Shown in pieces: positions 44,186 through 53,259 of a stretch of DNA of 64,000 nt (position 1 is the stretch's first letter; each line of letters starts with the position of its first letter). The stretch is from positions 310,001 to 374,000 of the forward strand of contig JAIQEW010000001.1 of NCBI GenBank assembly GCA_020073605.1. Reading direction: 5' to 3'. Below the pieces are notes generated by a model. The model worked only from the letters and a program-made list of their open reading frames with translations, made no database searches and had not been told where the DNA came from. This DNA is from Terriglobia bacterium. Lineage in GTDB: Bacteria > Acidobacteriota > Terriglobia > Acidiferrales > UBA7541. The translations under genes were made by a program, and so were the position numbers.

Positions 44186-45525
44186 TGGAGATTAACTTGT
44201 TCCAGCGGAATATTGTAAATGAACGCGATTCGCAATCTCAGATACGGCCCGTGGAATTGCGATGGCAGAGGCTCGAACGGATTCGACGCGTGAATGGCCG
44301 ACATCGCCGCGTTGTCGAGGGGTTCTTTTCCGGACGTTCTCTCGAGCTCTGGATCGGGGGCAGAAACGCTGCCATCCGGATTGACTTGAAACGTGGTGAA
44401 AACAATGCCTCGGTCGCCCATGCGAGCCGACTCCGGCATGACGGCTTCCCAGTTGCGCTTGAGACTTGCCAGCAGCCGCTGGATATAGGGATTGAAGTCC
44501 ACTCCCTGCGTGTCCGAAAGTATCTGAACGCCGTTCCCCATGCCCGGCCCGCGGACGCCGGGTACACCAGCGCCGCCGCTGTAAACACTTCCCGGCTTGC
44601 GCCCGTTACGAATCGCGTCATCGAGCTGATCGCTGATCGCCTTGCCCGGCGTGGACTGCGGCAATTGCAGGTTGAGCCGGTTCTGCGGCGTCGCAGGTAA
44701 GACCGGTTCCAGATGCGAAGGCTGCGTCGGCACGGGTTGAGTCGGCTGGGATGGCGCGGGAGTCACAGGGATATTTGGCCTCGGGGCTTCGGGCAGGTCG
44801 GAAGGCGGTCGCTCGGGATTCACGGGCGCCGGGATTTGCGGCTGCACGACCGGCGGAGCGACTCTGTTCAGCGTTTCGGGATTGATCCGTACCTTGGGAG
44901 TAGGCGGCGCGGGCACAGGAACCTCGGGCGGCAGATAGACAAAGTTGAGCTGTTTCTTGGAGAGAGCGATCTCATCCTCCGTCGGAACGTGCGTCGGGAA
45001 AATCTTTGGCGAGAAAACGAGGAAGACAATCAGCGCGATGTGAACTGCAATCGAAAGAATCCGCGTCACCAAGTCCGACTTGGCATCCCGCTTCTTTTCC
45101 GGCTCGATCAGCAGGTTGGCATCGCCTGTGGTGAAAATGTCGGGCTGGATGACTTGGCGAAGCGCGTCCGTCATTTCCGGCGCGTGCTCGAAATCCTTGA
45201 TCGCTCCCGGCGCAAGCGGCTCGACGAAAGCCGGCACAACGACTCGCTCATCGAGAATCGCGATGGGGACGGATTCCGTGATCGGCTCAAATCTTTCGAT
45301 GGCCTTCGCCGGCATGCCGCGCGGCACAAGGGTGCGGGTTACGAGAACACCGAGCGGAAAATGCGCCGGAATGGACGTGTTGCCGTTGAGCGGCGGCGCG
45401 TCGGATAGCTCCGAGGGCACCACGGTCCGGTCGTCCATGTAGGTGGAAAGGCGGAGGGGCGCCTTTTTCGCCTCGTCTTTGGAGACGGGGCGCACATTGA
45501 CCGGGACCAGGGTGCGCGGGATCAT
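44182..45525 (-). CDS. TonB-like energy-transducing protein with repeat-bearing cytoplasmic N-terminus
   Basis: 447 residues: a cytoplasmic stretch of about 150 residues, one span at about 155-173 (RILSIAVHIALIVFLVF), a long Pro-rich periplasmic linker (about 195-295, many P-x-P), and a TonB-type C-terminal domain (about 335-447) with FNPYIQRLLASLKRNWEAVM and FQVNPDGSVSAPD. The N-terminus holds four R-[TV]-[LV]-V-P motifs starting at residues 4, 33, 64 and 94, about 30 residues apart. Canonical TonB has only a short cytoplasmic tail. It should couple proton-motive force to outer-membrane receptors, though no ExbB/ExbD or receptor is near. The start overlaps the Gfo/Idh gene's stop. Confidence 0.75.
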   Translation of the reverse strand: MIPRTLVPVNVRPVSKDEAKKAPLRLSTYMDDRTVVPSELSDAPPLNGNTSIPAHFPLGVLVTRTLVPRGMPAKAIERFEPITESVPIAILDERVVVPAFVEPLAPGAIKDFEHAPEMTDALRQVIQPDIFTTGDANLLIEPEKKRDAKSDLVTRILSIAVHIALIVFLVFSPKIFPTHVPTEDEIALSKKQLNFVYLPPEVPVPAPPTPKVRINPETLNRVAPPVVQPQIPAPVNPERPPSDLPEAPRPNIPVTPAPSQPTQPVPTQPSHLEPVLPATPQNRLNLQLPQSTPGKAISDQLDDAIRNGRKPGSVYSGGAGVPGVRGPGMGNGVQILSDTQGVDFNPYIQRLLASLKRNWEAVMPESARMGDRGIVFTTFQVNPDGSVSAPDPELERTSGKEPLDNAAMSAIHASNPFEPLPSQFHGPYLRLRIAFIYNIPLEQVNLH

Positions 45526-46505
45526 CGAACTTCCTGCGGAGAGAAAGCACCTAATTGGACGCGCCGCGCGTGTTCGAGGATGCCTGCCATCACGCGGTCA
45601 GCCAGCGCGAGCGCGCGGCGCCCGGCGGCGCCATCCACCACGGGCGGCTTGCGCGTGCGAACCGACTCGAGAAATGCCCGAAGCTCGGCGCGAAGCGGCT
45701 CTTCGGGCGTGGCCGGCAGTTTCTCGAATCCGATCCCCGGCTGCGGGCTTCCCGGCTGGACGCGAATGCGCAACGCATCCTGGCGAGCGAAATCGAGCGA
45801 GATGTATTCGTGCTCCTGGAAGAAACGCATCTTGCGGACTCGCTCGGTGGAGACGCGGCTGGCCGTGACGTTCGCGACCGTGCCGGTCGAAAACTCGATG
45901 CGCGCGTGGGCGATATCGACTTTGTCGGTGATTACGGGGATGCCGACGGCCTTCAAATCGACCACCGGCGCATTCACCAGCGAGAGAAGAATATCGAGAT
46001 CGTGGATCATCACGTCGTACACCACGTCGATATCCAGGCTGCGCGGGGTGAAAATACCGAGGCGATGGACCTCGAAGAACATCGGGCGGGAGACGATCTT
46101 CTGCGCCGCCGCCACGGCCGGGTTGAAGCGCTCGACGTGGCCCGCTTGCAGGATCCCGCCCCCGCGTTCCGCCGAAGCGATCAGCCGGTCCGCTTCGTCG
46201 AGCGAAGCCGCGATCGGCTTTTCGACGAGCACGTCCACTCCCGCGTCGAGAAGGCGGCATCCGATATTGGCATGTTCTTTTGTGGGCACGGCAAGGCTGA
46301 CGGCCTGGACACGCTCGGCGGCCAGCGCGTCCAGGCCGGGAATCACCCGCGTTCCGAATTCCTCGGCGATTTTTCGCGCTTGCTCGGCATTCGTATCGAC
46401 GATGCCTGCAAGCTCCGCGCCTTCCAGTTCACGCCAGACGCGGACGTGGTTCTTGCCGAACTCGCCGACGCCGACCACGGCCACGCGGATGGGTTTCTCG
46501 CTCAC
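45522..46505 (-). CDS. Gfo/Idh/MocA-family oxidoreductase, possible GnnA-type sugar dehydrogenase
   Basis: 327 residues from a GTG overlapping the lpxI stop (GTGA). NAD-binding Rossmann start VAVVGVGEFGKNHVRVW, the EKPIAASLDEADRLIA motif with the family's Lys, and GHVERFNPAV. It belongs to the glucose-fructose oxidoreductase family. Co-translation with lpxI and lpxA suggests a role in lipid A: in some bacteria GnnA, of this family, oxidises UDP-GlcNAc at C3 so that GnnB can aminate it. No gnnB is present here, so the role is inferred. Confidence 0.75.
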   Translation of the reverse strand: MSEKPIRVAVVGVGEFGKNHVRVWRELEGAELAGIVDTNAEQARKIAEEFGTRVIPGLDALAAERVQAVSLAVPTKEHANIGCRLLDAGVDVLVEKPIAASLDEADRLIASAERGGGILQAGHVERFNPAVAAAQKIVSRPMFFEVHRLGIFTPRSLDIDVVYDVMIHDLDILLSLVNAPVVDLKAVGIPVITDKVDIAHARIEFSTGTVANVTASRVSTERVRKMRFFQEHEYISLDFARQDALRIRVQPGSPQPGIGFEKLPATPEEPLRAELRAFLESVRTRKPPVVDGAAGRRALALADRVMAGILEHARRVQLGAFSPQEVR

Positions 46506-47362
46506 GATTTTTCCTTCGCTGCTGCCGCTTCGGGCGCGAACGCCTGAATTGCAATGCCTGCGTCGTCCGCGGCGCGAATCAGGCTATCCCGGTCAAAGAG
46601 CAGAGTTCGCCCGGCGTCGATTCCCAGAGCGGTGGCATTCGAGCGGCGCATCACTTCAATCGTCTTCATTCCCACGACGGGCACGTCGAATCGCATGTCT
46701 TGCGCCGGCTTGCTCACTTTCACGACGACGAGACGCTGCCCCCCGGTGATTCGCGCGGCGCGCTCGATCGTCTCATCGGTGCCTTCCATGGCCTCGATGG
46801 CCACGCACGCGCGATCGCGTACCACCACCGTTTGCCCCAGATCGAGACCGGCGATCTGGCGCGCGATCTTCCTGCCGTACTCGATGTCCGCGGCTTCCCC
46901 ATCGTCCGGGGCGCGCCGCGTGAGAATCCCCGCTGCCGGCAGGAGTGGCCCCAGGAATTTCGTCGAGTCCACCAGTTCGATTCCCTCGTCCTGAAGCACG
47001 CGGGCCACCGCCCCAATCAGTGAGTCCGTATTCTTCGCCGGGAGTGAAAAAAGCAGTTTCGCAAGGCGCCAATCCGGCCGGATCGAACTGAAGATCTTGT
47101 TGTGCTTCACCTGCCCGGCCATCACGGCGCGCTTCACTCCCTCCTGATGCAGCAGATCGATCCCGCGGCTGAGCTCGCCGAGACTGATCCAATGGAAACG
47201 CTTGGCGGCGCGCTCCAGCGCCGGCGATGCCTCCTCGCGAATGGCGATCACGGCCATCTCGATGCCGCGGCTGCGCGCTCCCTCGAGCACGAGAAAGGGG
47301 AAATCGCCGTTTCCGGCGATGAGTCCCCAATCCCCCGAAATGTTTTCTGCGGTCGCGGACAT
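46502..47362 (-). CDS. lpxI: UDP-2,3-diacylglucosamine pyrophosphatase LpxI
   Basis: 286 residues from ATG 47362; the frame's earlier part overlaps lpxA and is not coding. LpxI (DUF1009) motifs: GLIAGNGDFPFLVLEGAR, HWISLGELSRGIDLL, VKRAVMAGQVKHNKIF, TDSLIGAV, and GTDETIERAARI. It hydrolyses UDP-2,3-diacylglucosamine to lipid X, replacing LpxH. Its place between lpxA and the oxidoreductase fits the lipid A operon. Confidence 0.92.
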   Translation of the reverse strand: MSATAENISGDWGLIAGNGDFPFLVLEGARSRGIEMAVIAIREEASPALERAAKRFHWISLGELSRGIDLLHQEGVKRAVMAGQVKHNKIFSSIRPDWRLAKLLFSLPAKNTDSLIGAVARVLQDEGIELVDSTKFLGPLLPAAGILTRRAPDDGEAADIEYGRKIARQIAGLDLGQTVVVRDRACVAIEAMEGTDETIERAARITGGQRLVVVKVSKPAQDMRFDVPVVGMKTIEVMRRSNATALGIDAGRTLLFDRDSLIRAADDAGIAIQAFAPEAAAAKEKS

Positions 47363-47370
47363 GCCGGCTC

Positions 47371-48153
47371 CTATTTCGTCAAGCCGCGGTCGGCAGTCGA
47401 CTCGATGAACCGGATAAGGGATTGGACGTCCTCGGAATGAGCGAGGGTTCCGCGCATTTTCTCGACGGCCTGCGACGTGTTGAGCTTGGAGCGGAGAAGA
47501 TACCTGTAAGCCTGCTCGAGAGTCTTGATGCGCTCCGGCGAAAACCCGTGACGCTCGAGGCCGATCTTGTTGATGCCGTAGCAGCGTGTCTCGCGCGGAC
47601 CGACGATCAGCGAAAACGGCGGCACGTCTTGGGTGATGATCGTCCCCGCGCCGATGTAGGAGTGGCTGCCGATGCGAACGAACTGGTGGAACAGGCAAAA
47701 CGCGCTGATCCCGGCGTAATCCTCCACCACGATGTGTCCGGCGAGCTGCGCGCCGTTCGTTAAGATCACGTGATCGCCGATCTGGCAGTCATGGCCGATA
47801 TGCGCGTACGCCATGACCAGGCTGTGGCTGCCCACGCGGGTCACGCCGCCACCCTTGATCGTGCCGCGATGCACGGTGCAAAATTCCCGAAATTCATTCG
47901 CATCGCCCACTTCGAGGCTCGTGCGCTGGCCGGTGTAGGTCAGGTCCTGCGGATCGCCGCCCACGATGGCAAACGAGTGGACATGATTCTTGCGGCCGAG
48001 CTTCGACGGGCCCCGGACCACGGCATGAGCTTCCAGAACGCAGCCGTCGCCGAGTTCAACTTCATCGCCCACGACGGCGAACGGCCCAATGCAGACATCG
48101 TTGCCGAGCCGCGCCGAGGGTGAAACGACGGCGCGGGGATCGATATTGCTCAT
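47371..48153 (-). CDS. lpxA: UDP-N-acetylglucosamine acyltransferase
   Basis: 260 residues from ATG 48153 (MSNIDPRAVVSPSA), overlapping the fabZ stop; the longer frame start at 48216 is rejected. Left-handed beta-helix hexapeptide repeats through residue about 190, with catalytic His in GSHSLVMAYAHIGHDCQIG and the segment GINKIGLERHGFSPERI of LpxA. It puts the first acyl chain on UDP-GlcNAc (or a 3-amino analogue if GnnA-type chemistry is present). Order fabZ-lpxA-lpxI is common outside Proteobacteria. Confidence 0.95.
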   Translation of the reverse strand: MSNIDPRAVVSPSARLGNDVCIGPFAVVGDEVELGDGCVLEAHAVVRGPSKLGRKNHVHSFAIVGGDPQDLTYTGQRTSLEVGDANEFREFCTVHRGTIKGGGVTRVGSHSLVMAYAHIGHDCQIGDHVILTNGAQLAGHIVVEDYAGISAFCLFHQFVRIGSHSYIGAGTIITQDVPPFSLIVGPRETRCYGINKIGLERHGFSPERIKTLEQAYRYLLRSKLNTSQAVEKMRGTLAHSEDVQSLIRFIESTADRGLTK

Positions 48154-48629
48154 CGCGCCTTCTCGGCAGGTTGGGCGGCCGGTGGCTGTTCGGTTTCGAG
48201 ATCGACCATCTTGCACATCAGCGTGGCTTCGGCCGCCATCTCGCCGTTCACGGTGGCGCGGCCCTCCAATTTGCAGAAGCCTCCCCGCCAGGCCAGGACG
48301 TTCATCTCCAGCTTGAGCTGGTCGCCGGGAACGACCGGGCGGCGGAAACGCGCGTTGTCGATCGCGACGAAATAAATCAGCTTCTTCTCGCGGTCCGGCA
48401 CTTCCTGAAGCAGCAGCAGGCCTCCGGTCTGGGCCATCGATTCGATGATCAACACTCCCGGCATGATCGGCTTACCCGGAAAATGCCCCTGAAAATAGTG
48501 TTCGTTCGCGGTGACGTTCTTTATTCCCACAATGCGCTTCCATCGTTCCATTTCTTCAATGCCGTCAATCAGAAGAAAGGGGTAGCGGTGCGGGAGTATT
48601 TTCTGGATCCCTTGGATGTCGAGGATCAT
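48150..48629 (-). CDS. fabZ: 3-hydroxyacyl-[acyl-carrier-protein] dehydratase FabZ
   Basis: 159 residues from ATG 48629, with AGAGGGA 4-5 bases upstream; the earlier frame start (48704) adds non-FabZ sequence. Hot-dog fold features: LPHRYPFLLIDGIEE, the catalytic His in GHFPGKPIMPGVLIIESMAQ (His and Glu), and VPGDQLKLEMNVL. It dehydrates hydroxyacyl-ACP in fatty acid elongation and balances supply to lipid A. First gene of the lpxA-lpxI operon. Confidence 0.95.
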   Translation of the reverse strand: MILDIQGIQKILPHRYPFLLIDGIEEMERWKRIVGIKNVTANEHYFQGHFPGKPIMPGVLIIESMAQTGGLLLLQEVPDREKKLIYFVAIDNARFRRPVVPGDQLKLEMNVLAWRGGFCKLEGRATVNGEMAAEATLMCKMVDLETEQPPAAQPAEKAR

Positions 48630-48707
48630 CGTTTCCCTCTGTGCTGAGTTCGAATTGATCTCCGAGCGTTTTGCGGGCTCGTAATTTTCCGATCGCGAGT
48701 TCAAACA

Positions 48708-48713
48708 ATTCTA
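48708..48713 (-). promoter_or_regulatory. -10-like hexamer for the fabZ operon
   Basis: TAGAAT on the minus strand (48713-48708), part of TATAGAAT, would start transcription near 48701, about 72 bases before the fabZ ATG. No clear -35. Confidence 0.35.
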
Positions 48714-48777
48714 TACGAAACCTCGGCACGTGGGAATCGCCGGGGCGATCGCCGTTGCCGCCGCCTGATGCGGCTGC

Positions 48778-48783
48778 TACGAT
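48778..48783 (+). promoter_or_regulatory. -10-like hexamer for the M20 peptidase gene
   Basis: TACGAT ends 8 bases before ATG 48792. It belongs to the leaderless-type set and helps choose that start over 48768. Confidence 0.3.
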
Positions 48784-48791
48784 ACCGCGCG

Positions 48792-49955
48792 ATGAACGAC
48801 GTGCGCCCGATGATGCGAAGCCTTCTGCGTGAATTGCGGGGGCGCGAGCGAGAGATCCTGCACCTTCTCGGCCAGTTCGTGCGGTGTGAGTCACCGAGCC
48901 ACGAAAAGGCCGCGGTCGATCTCCTGGGTCAAATGGTCGCCGGCGAGTGGCGCCGCCGGGGCGCCAAGGTTCATGTCCTGCGCCAGACAAAGCGCGGGAA
49001 TCATGTCCGCGCGGAGATGTGGCTCGGCGCCGGGAAGCCCGCCGGACAACTCCTTGTGCTCGGCCACCTCGATACCGTGTTTCCGCTCGGGACTCTGGCG
49101 AAGATGCCCTTTCGCATTTCGGGTGGGCGAGCGTGGGGGCCGGGCACCTTTGATATGAAGGCGGGGATCGCGATGGCGCTCGCTGCGGTCGATGCGATGC
49201 GAGCCGTCGGAATCCGCCCGCGCAAGCGGCTCGTGTTCCTTTGGACCTCGGATGAAGAAATCGGCAGCGACACTTCTCGCCGCGAGATCGAGCGGGAAGC
49301 GCGGCGGAGCGACGCTGTCCTTGTCCTCGAGCCTTCCTTGGGACCCGACGGACGTCTTAAGACGGCGCGCAAGGGCGTGGGCACGGCCGAAATCATCGTG
49401 ACGGGCCGCGCCGCGCATGCCGGCATCGATCCGCGGGCAGGCGTCAATGCCGTGCACGAGCTCGCGCTGCAAATCGCGCGCCTCGCGAAAATGAGCGACC
49501 CGCGCCGGGGAATCACCGTGCAGGCAACGGTGATTGCGGGGGGCACTGCCTCCAACGTGATCCCCGACCACGCGTGTGCGGAAGTGGACATTCGTTACGC
49601 CCGGCTGGCCGATGCGCCGAAGCTCGATCGAAAACTGCACGGCCTGCGGCCGATATTGCGGGGCGCGCGCGTCGAAGTGCGCGGCGGAGTCAATCGCCCT
49701 CCGCTTGAACGAACCGCCGCCGTCCGCGAGCTTTTTCGCCGCGCGCAATCGTTGATGCGGGAGATGGGGCTGCCGCTGCAAGAATCGTCCACCGGCGGTG
49801 GGTCCGATGGGAATTTCACCGCTGCTCTCGGAGTGCCCACGCTCGATGGACTCGGCGCGGTGGGCGATGGCGCGCACAGCCCGCGCGAGCATGTCGTCAT
49901 CCGCGCGCTGCCCGAGCGCGCGGCTCTTCTCGCCGGGCTTCTCTTGTCACTGTAG
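48792..49955 (+). CDS. M20-family metallopeptidase (carboxypeptidase G2-like)
   Basis: 387 residues. Metal and catalytic residues are in order: His/Asp in VLGHLDTVFP, metal Asp in GPGTFDMKAG, catalytic Glu pair in WTSDEEIGS, Glu in LVLEPSLG, and the late His in GDGAHSPREH. A dimerisation domain with GRAAHAGIDPRAGVNAV lies between. It resembles CPG2/ArgE-type enzymes that cleave amide bonds in peptides or N-acylated amino acids. No signal peptide; cytoplasmic. Substrate cannot be read from sequence. ATG 48768 is an alternative start. Confidence 0.85.
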   Translation: MNDVRPMMRSLLRELRGREREILHLLGQFVRCESPSHEKAAVDLLGQMVAGEWRRRGAKVHVLRQTKRGNHVRAEMWLGAGKPAGQLLVLGHLDTVFPLGTLAKMPFRISGGRAWGPGTFDMKAGIAMALAAVDAMRAVGIRPRKRLVFLWTSDEEIGSDTSRREIEREARRSDAVLVLEPSLGPDGRLKTARKGVGTAEIIVTGRAAHAGIDPRAGVNAVHELALQIARLAKMSDPRRGITVQATVIAGGTASNVIPDHACAEVDIRYARLADAPKLDRKLHGLRPILRGARVEVRGGVNRPPLERTAAVRELFRRAQSLMREMGLPLQESSTGGGSDGNFTAALGVPTLDGLGAVGDGAHSPREHVVIRALPERAALLAGLLLSL

Positions 49956-50005
49956 TTATCCGCGAGGCGGAATTCGCCGAGATTCCTGCTGGGAAACCAC
50001 TGCTG

Positions 50006-51436
50006 CTAGCGAAGGTAGGCGTGCTTCAGGTACGCGACGGCCTGCTGGTCGAGGTCGTCGTAATTCGAGTGGAGCAGTTCCTTCGTAGCGGCTTCGGTCG
50101 AGGTCGAAGTCGCGATGCGGTCGAGCAAGCGGCTGATGTCGCTCACCCCGCCTTGGTCGATGATGGACTCCACCACGGCGAGCGCCCACGCATACGCGAA
50201 CGTGGCGGAATTTCCCGAGAATCCCGTCCACGAGCCCTCAAGCGAGTCAAGCCGCGGCGCCATGCCCTGGCCGGCGGCATCGACCAGCGCCCCTGCCACG
50301 GAAGTGCTCCGGCGGCCTTCCATCCACTGCGCGATGCCTTCCTGAAGCCACGTCGGCGCGCGAAGGTGAGACTTCTGCCCCACGAAGCTGTGTGTCAGTT
50401 CGTGCTTCAGGACGCGCGCGAGATCGGGCGTCACCGTGGTGATTCCCTGCACGGGAATACGCAGGCGCCCGTCATTGATCGCTCCGGCCCATGACGGCGC
50501 GCGCGTGATGTCGGCGAACGCCTGCTGCGTGTAAAGAATGACGGAGATCTGTTCGGGCGGCGTGTAATCGAGTTGCGATTCTAGGTCGCGGAAATCGTCT
50601 TCGAGCGCGCGAAGAATGCCGCGAGCGAGATCGGGCGTGGCCCCGCCGTAGTATTTCAACGCGAAGTGCGCCGTTTCGCCTTCGCGGTAGCTTTCCTCCT
50701 CGGCCTTGTCCCGCGCGGCCTTGTCGAGGGCTTGCTCGACTTCCGGATCCGGGCGCAGGCGCTCGGCGCGCCGCCACTCCTCGATCGCCTTGTCCATTTT
50801 GTTCGCGCCGTAATAGGCCCAACCCATCAGCTTCGCCACGTCCGCGGAATCGGGAGCGACGCGGCGCGCTCGCTCGAGCGGATCGAGCGCGGTGGTGAAT
50901 TGGCTCTGATGCAGATAGAGGACCGCCAGGTTCAGCAGCAGGCCGGTATTCTGCGGCGCGAACACAAGCGCCTGGCGATAGTGATCGATCGCGGCTTCGG
51001 TGTCGCCCTTCGCCAGAAGGAATTGCGCGGCGGCGTGTTGCGCGGCGGCGAACTTTGCGACAGAAGTCGCGGAGCCGGATCGAGCGTCCGATTCAAGGCG
51101 CGCCAGGTACGCGAAATCGACGGTATTGTCGTGAACCGCGAGGCCCGCGACTTCTTCGTATCCGCGGACCGGCTCGATTTGTGGCGCTGTAACCGGAGCT
51201 TCGGCCGCCGCACGCGATGCGGAAGAGTACGTGAGGCTGTCGTGCTCGATTCGCGCCACGATGGACTTCGGAATCGAGAGCTGCCCGGCGGGAGTTTGAT
51301 AGGTGACGTGCGTCGCGTCTTCCGTGACGTTCTCAGCCACGATCCGGCGGCCGTTTTTCAGAACGATGGTATCGGCCGCAGCGGACGACGAGAGGGCGAG
51401 CACGAGCCATACCGTCCATGGCGTTACGCGACTCAT
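50006..51436 (-). CDS. Exported TPR-containing gluzincin metalloprotease
   Basis: 476 residues: signal peptide (VWLVLALSSSAAA), a short SH3-like segment about 22-65 (IVLKNGRRIVAENVTED), TPR repeats about 130-240, and a peptidase MA-like domain with the zinc motif H345-E-L-T-H349 in KHELTHSF and a third ligand Glu366 in WLQEGIAQWMEG. It should be a periplasmic or lipid-anchored protease. Nothing adjacent names a substrate. It converges on the M20 gene with 50 bases between. Confidence 0.82.
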   Translation of the reverse strand: MSRVTPWTVWLVLALSSSAAADTIVLKNGRRIVAENVTEDATHVTYQTPAGQLSIPKSIVARIEHDSLTYSSASRAAAEAPVTAPQIEPVRGYEEVAGLAVHDNTVDFAYLARLESDARSGSATSVAKFAAAQHAAAQFLLAKGDTEAAIDHYRQALVFAPQNTGLLLNLAVLYLHQSQFTTALDPLERARRVAPDSADVAKLMGWAYYGANKMDKAIEEWRRAERLRPDPEVEQALDKAARDKAEEESYREGETAHFALKYYGGATPDLARGILRALEDDFRDLESQLDYTPPEQISVILYTQQAFADITRAPSWAGAINDGRLRIPVQGITTVTPDLARVLKHELTHSFVGQKSHLRAPTWLQEGIAQWMEGRRSTSVAGALVDAAGQGMAPRLDSLEGSWTGFSGNSATFAYAWALAVVESIIDQGGVSDISRLLDRIATSTSTEAATKELLHSNYDDLDQQAVAYLKHAYLR

Positions 51437-51849
51437 GATTCCACTGTATCAATTTCAACGACAGGCCCGCCGCACCTCCTTCCTCGCCGATGCTCTATCC
51501 TGCACAGTGCGAATCGAGCCGGCCCCGGAGGCCCGCAGCGGCATGTCTGCCCTCCGATCGCTGAAACTGAAACGCCTGGCGGCCTTCCTTCCGGCGCAAA
51601 ATTTCTTTTGATTTCGACTTGCGTATCGACCGCGTCAGTCTTATCCTATGTCGTCCTAAAAATGAACTGAAGGGTTCTATAGAGGTAGTTCGAGTCCAGG
51701 GCGTAGCAGCATTCAGCATTATTCGCAATCCATATGTTCAGTTCGTGCTTGAATCGTGGCTGCCGCGGGGTGCGGCGGCAATGATTACGAACTTGCGACG
51801 CCCCTTCTAGCGGTTCACAGACATATTCACAAACAGCAGGGGATACTGC
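51437..51849. other. Intergenic region and leader before the respiratory operon
   Basis: 413 bases, no supportable gene. It carries the divergent signals of the metalloprotease gene and the promoter at 51619-51647; the roughly 195-base leader after that promoter has a GC-rich inverted stretch (GCCGCGGGGTGCGGC near 51763) but no terminator or known riboswitch pattern that I can recognise. Confidence 0.55.
51619..51647 (+). promoter_or_regulatory. Candidate promoter of the ACIII-caa3 operon
   Basis: TTGCGT (51619-51624), 17 bases, TATCCT (51642-51647). Transcription near 51654 would give a long leader of about 195 bases before the GTG at 51850. Confidence 0.45.
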
Positions 51850-53238
51850 GTGGATTCTGAGGGTTCTCGCAACATAGCCGGGGTTACCGAGCCTGAGCCG
51901 ATTATCGGCCCGGGCCATACGTTCGAGACCGTAACCGACAAGATCAGCTCGATCGTGCTGAGAGGCGGCACGACGCCGGGCTGGGTTTTCGGTTTTCTGA
52001 TCGCGTTTTCGCTGTTGATGCTGCTGAACCTGGTTGTCACGCTTCTGATGATCAAGGGCGTGGGAATCTGGGGCATTCGCGTTCCCACCGCCTGGGGCTT
52101 TGCAATCGTCAACTTCGTTTGGTGGATCGGTATCGGGCACGCCGGCACACTCATCTCCGCGATTCTTCTTTTGTTGCACCAGAAGTGGCGCACCTCGATC
52201 AACCGGTTCGCCGAGGCGATGACGATTTTCGCCGTCATGTGCGCCGGGATGTTCCCACTGCTGCACATGGGCCGCCCCTGGTTGTTCTTTTACCTGATGC
52301 CTTATCCCAACCCGATGTGGATGTGGCCCCAATTCCGCAGCCCGCTGGTCTGGGACGTCTTTGCGGTGTCCACCTACTTCACGGTTTCCTTGCTGTTCTG
52401 GTTCGTGGGGCTGATTCCGGACCTGGCGACGCTGCGCGACCGCGCGAAGAGCAAGGCCGCGAAGATCATTTACGGCATGCTCTCGATGGGCTGGCGCGGT
52501 TCGGCGGTCCACTGGTCGCGCTACGAAACGGCGTCGCTGCTCCTGGCAGGCCTGGCAACGCCGCTGGTTGTCTCGGTTCATACCGTTGTGAGCTTCGATT
52601 TTACGATCGGCATTATTCCCGGGTGGCACACCACGATCTTCCCGCCCTATTTCGTGGCGGGCGCGATCTATTCCGGCTTTGCCATGGTGTTGACCCTGGC
52701 GATTCCGATTCGCAAGTATTACCACCTCGAAGATCTCGTGACCATGCGCCATCTGGAGACCATGGCCAAGGTGATGCTGGCCACGGGCCTGATCGTGGCT
52801 TACGGCTATGCGATCGAAGCGTTCATGGCCTACTACAGCGGGGACGCGAACGAGCGGTACATGATGTGGAATCGCATCCACGGGCCGTACCGCGGGCTCT
52901 ACTTCATGCTGATCGCTTGCAACATTGTGATCCCGCAATCGCTGTGGTCCCGGCGCGTGCGGCGCAGCATCCCGATGCTGTTCTTTGTTTCGCTGGTTGT
53001 GAACACCGGCATGTGGCTCGAGCGGTTCGTAATCGTCGTGATCAGCCTGTCCCGGGACTTCATCCCCTCCTCCTGGGCGGTTTATCTGCCGACCAAGTGG
53101 GACTGGGCCACGTATCTGGGCACGTTTGGACTGTTCTTTACTTTGTTCTACCTCTTCATTCGCTTCCTGCCGATGATCTCGATCGTCGAAGTGCGATCGC
53201 TGGTGCATGAAACGAGTGAAGAGAAGCCGCATTCATAA
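51850..53238 (+). CDS. actC: Alternative complex III membrane subunit C (NrfD family)
   Basis: 462 residues from a GTG with GGGGA 8 bases upstream. About ten spans with the NrfD/PsrC-type segments VPTAWGFAIVNFVWWIGIGHAGTLISA (quoted to the His-Ala-Gly-Thr), MFPLLHMGRPW, WSRYETASLL, and SVHTVVSFDFTIGIIPGWHTTIFPP. These match ActC, one of the two quinol-site membrane subunits of alternative complex III, which replaces bc1. It heads the operon here, before actA and actB, instead of following them as in the commonly described A-B-C-D-E-F order. Confidence 0.92.
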   Translation: MDSEGSRNIAGVTEPEPIIGPGHTFETVTDKISSIVLRGGTTPGWVFGFLIAFSLLMLLNLVVTLLMIKGVGIWGIRVPTAWGFAIVNFVWWIGIGHAGTLISAILLLLHQKWRTSINRFAEAMTIFAVMCAGMFPLLHMGRPWLFFYLMPYPNPMWMWPQFRSPLVWDVFAVSTYFTVSLLFWFVGLIPDLATLRDRAKSKAAKIIYGMLSMGWRGSAVHWSRYETASLLLAGLATPLVVSVHTVVSFDFTIGIIPGWHTTIFPPYFVAGAIYSGFAMVLTLAIPIRKYYHLEDLVTMRHLETMAKVMLATGLIVAYGYAIEAFMAYYSGDANERYMMWNRIHGPYRGLYFMLIACNIVIPQSLWSRRVRRSIPMLFFVSLVVNTGMWLERFVIVVISLSRDFIPSSWAVYLPTKWDWATYLGTFGLFFTLFYLFIRFLPMISIVEVRSLVHETSEEKPHS

Positions 53239-53259
53239 AAAGAGCGAGTTCGAGAATCG

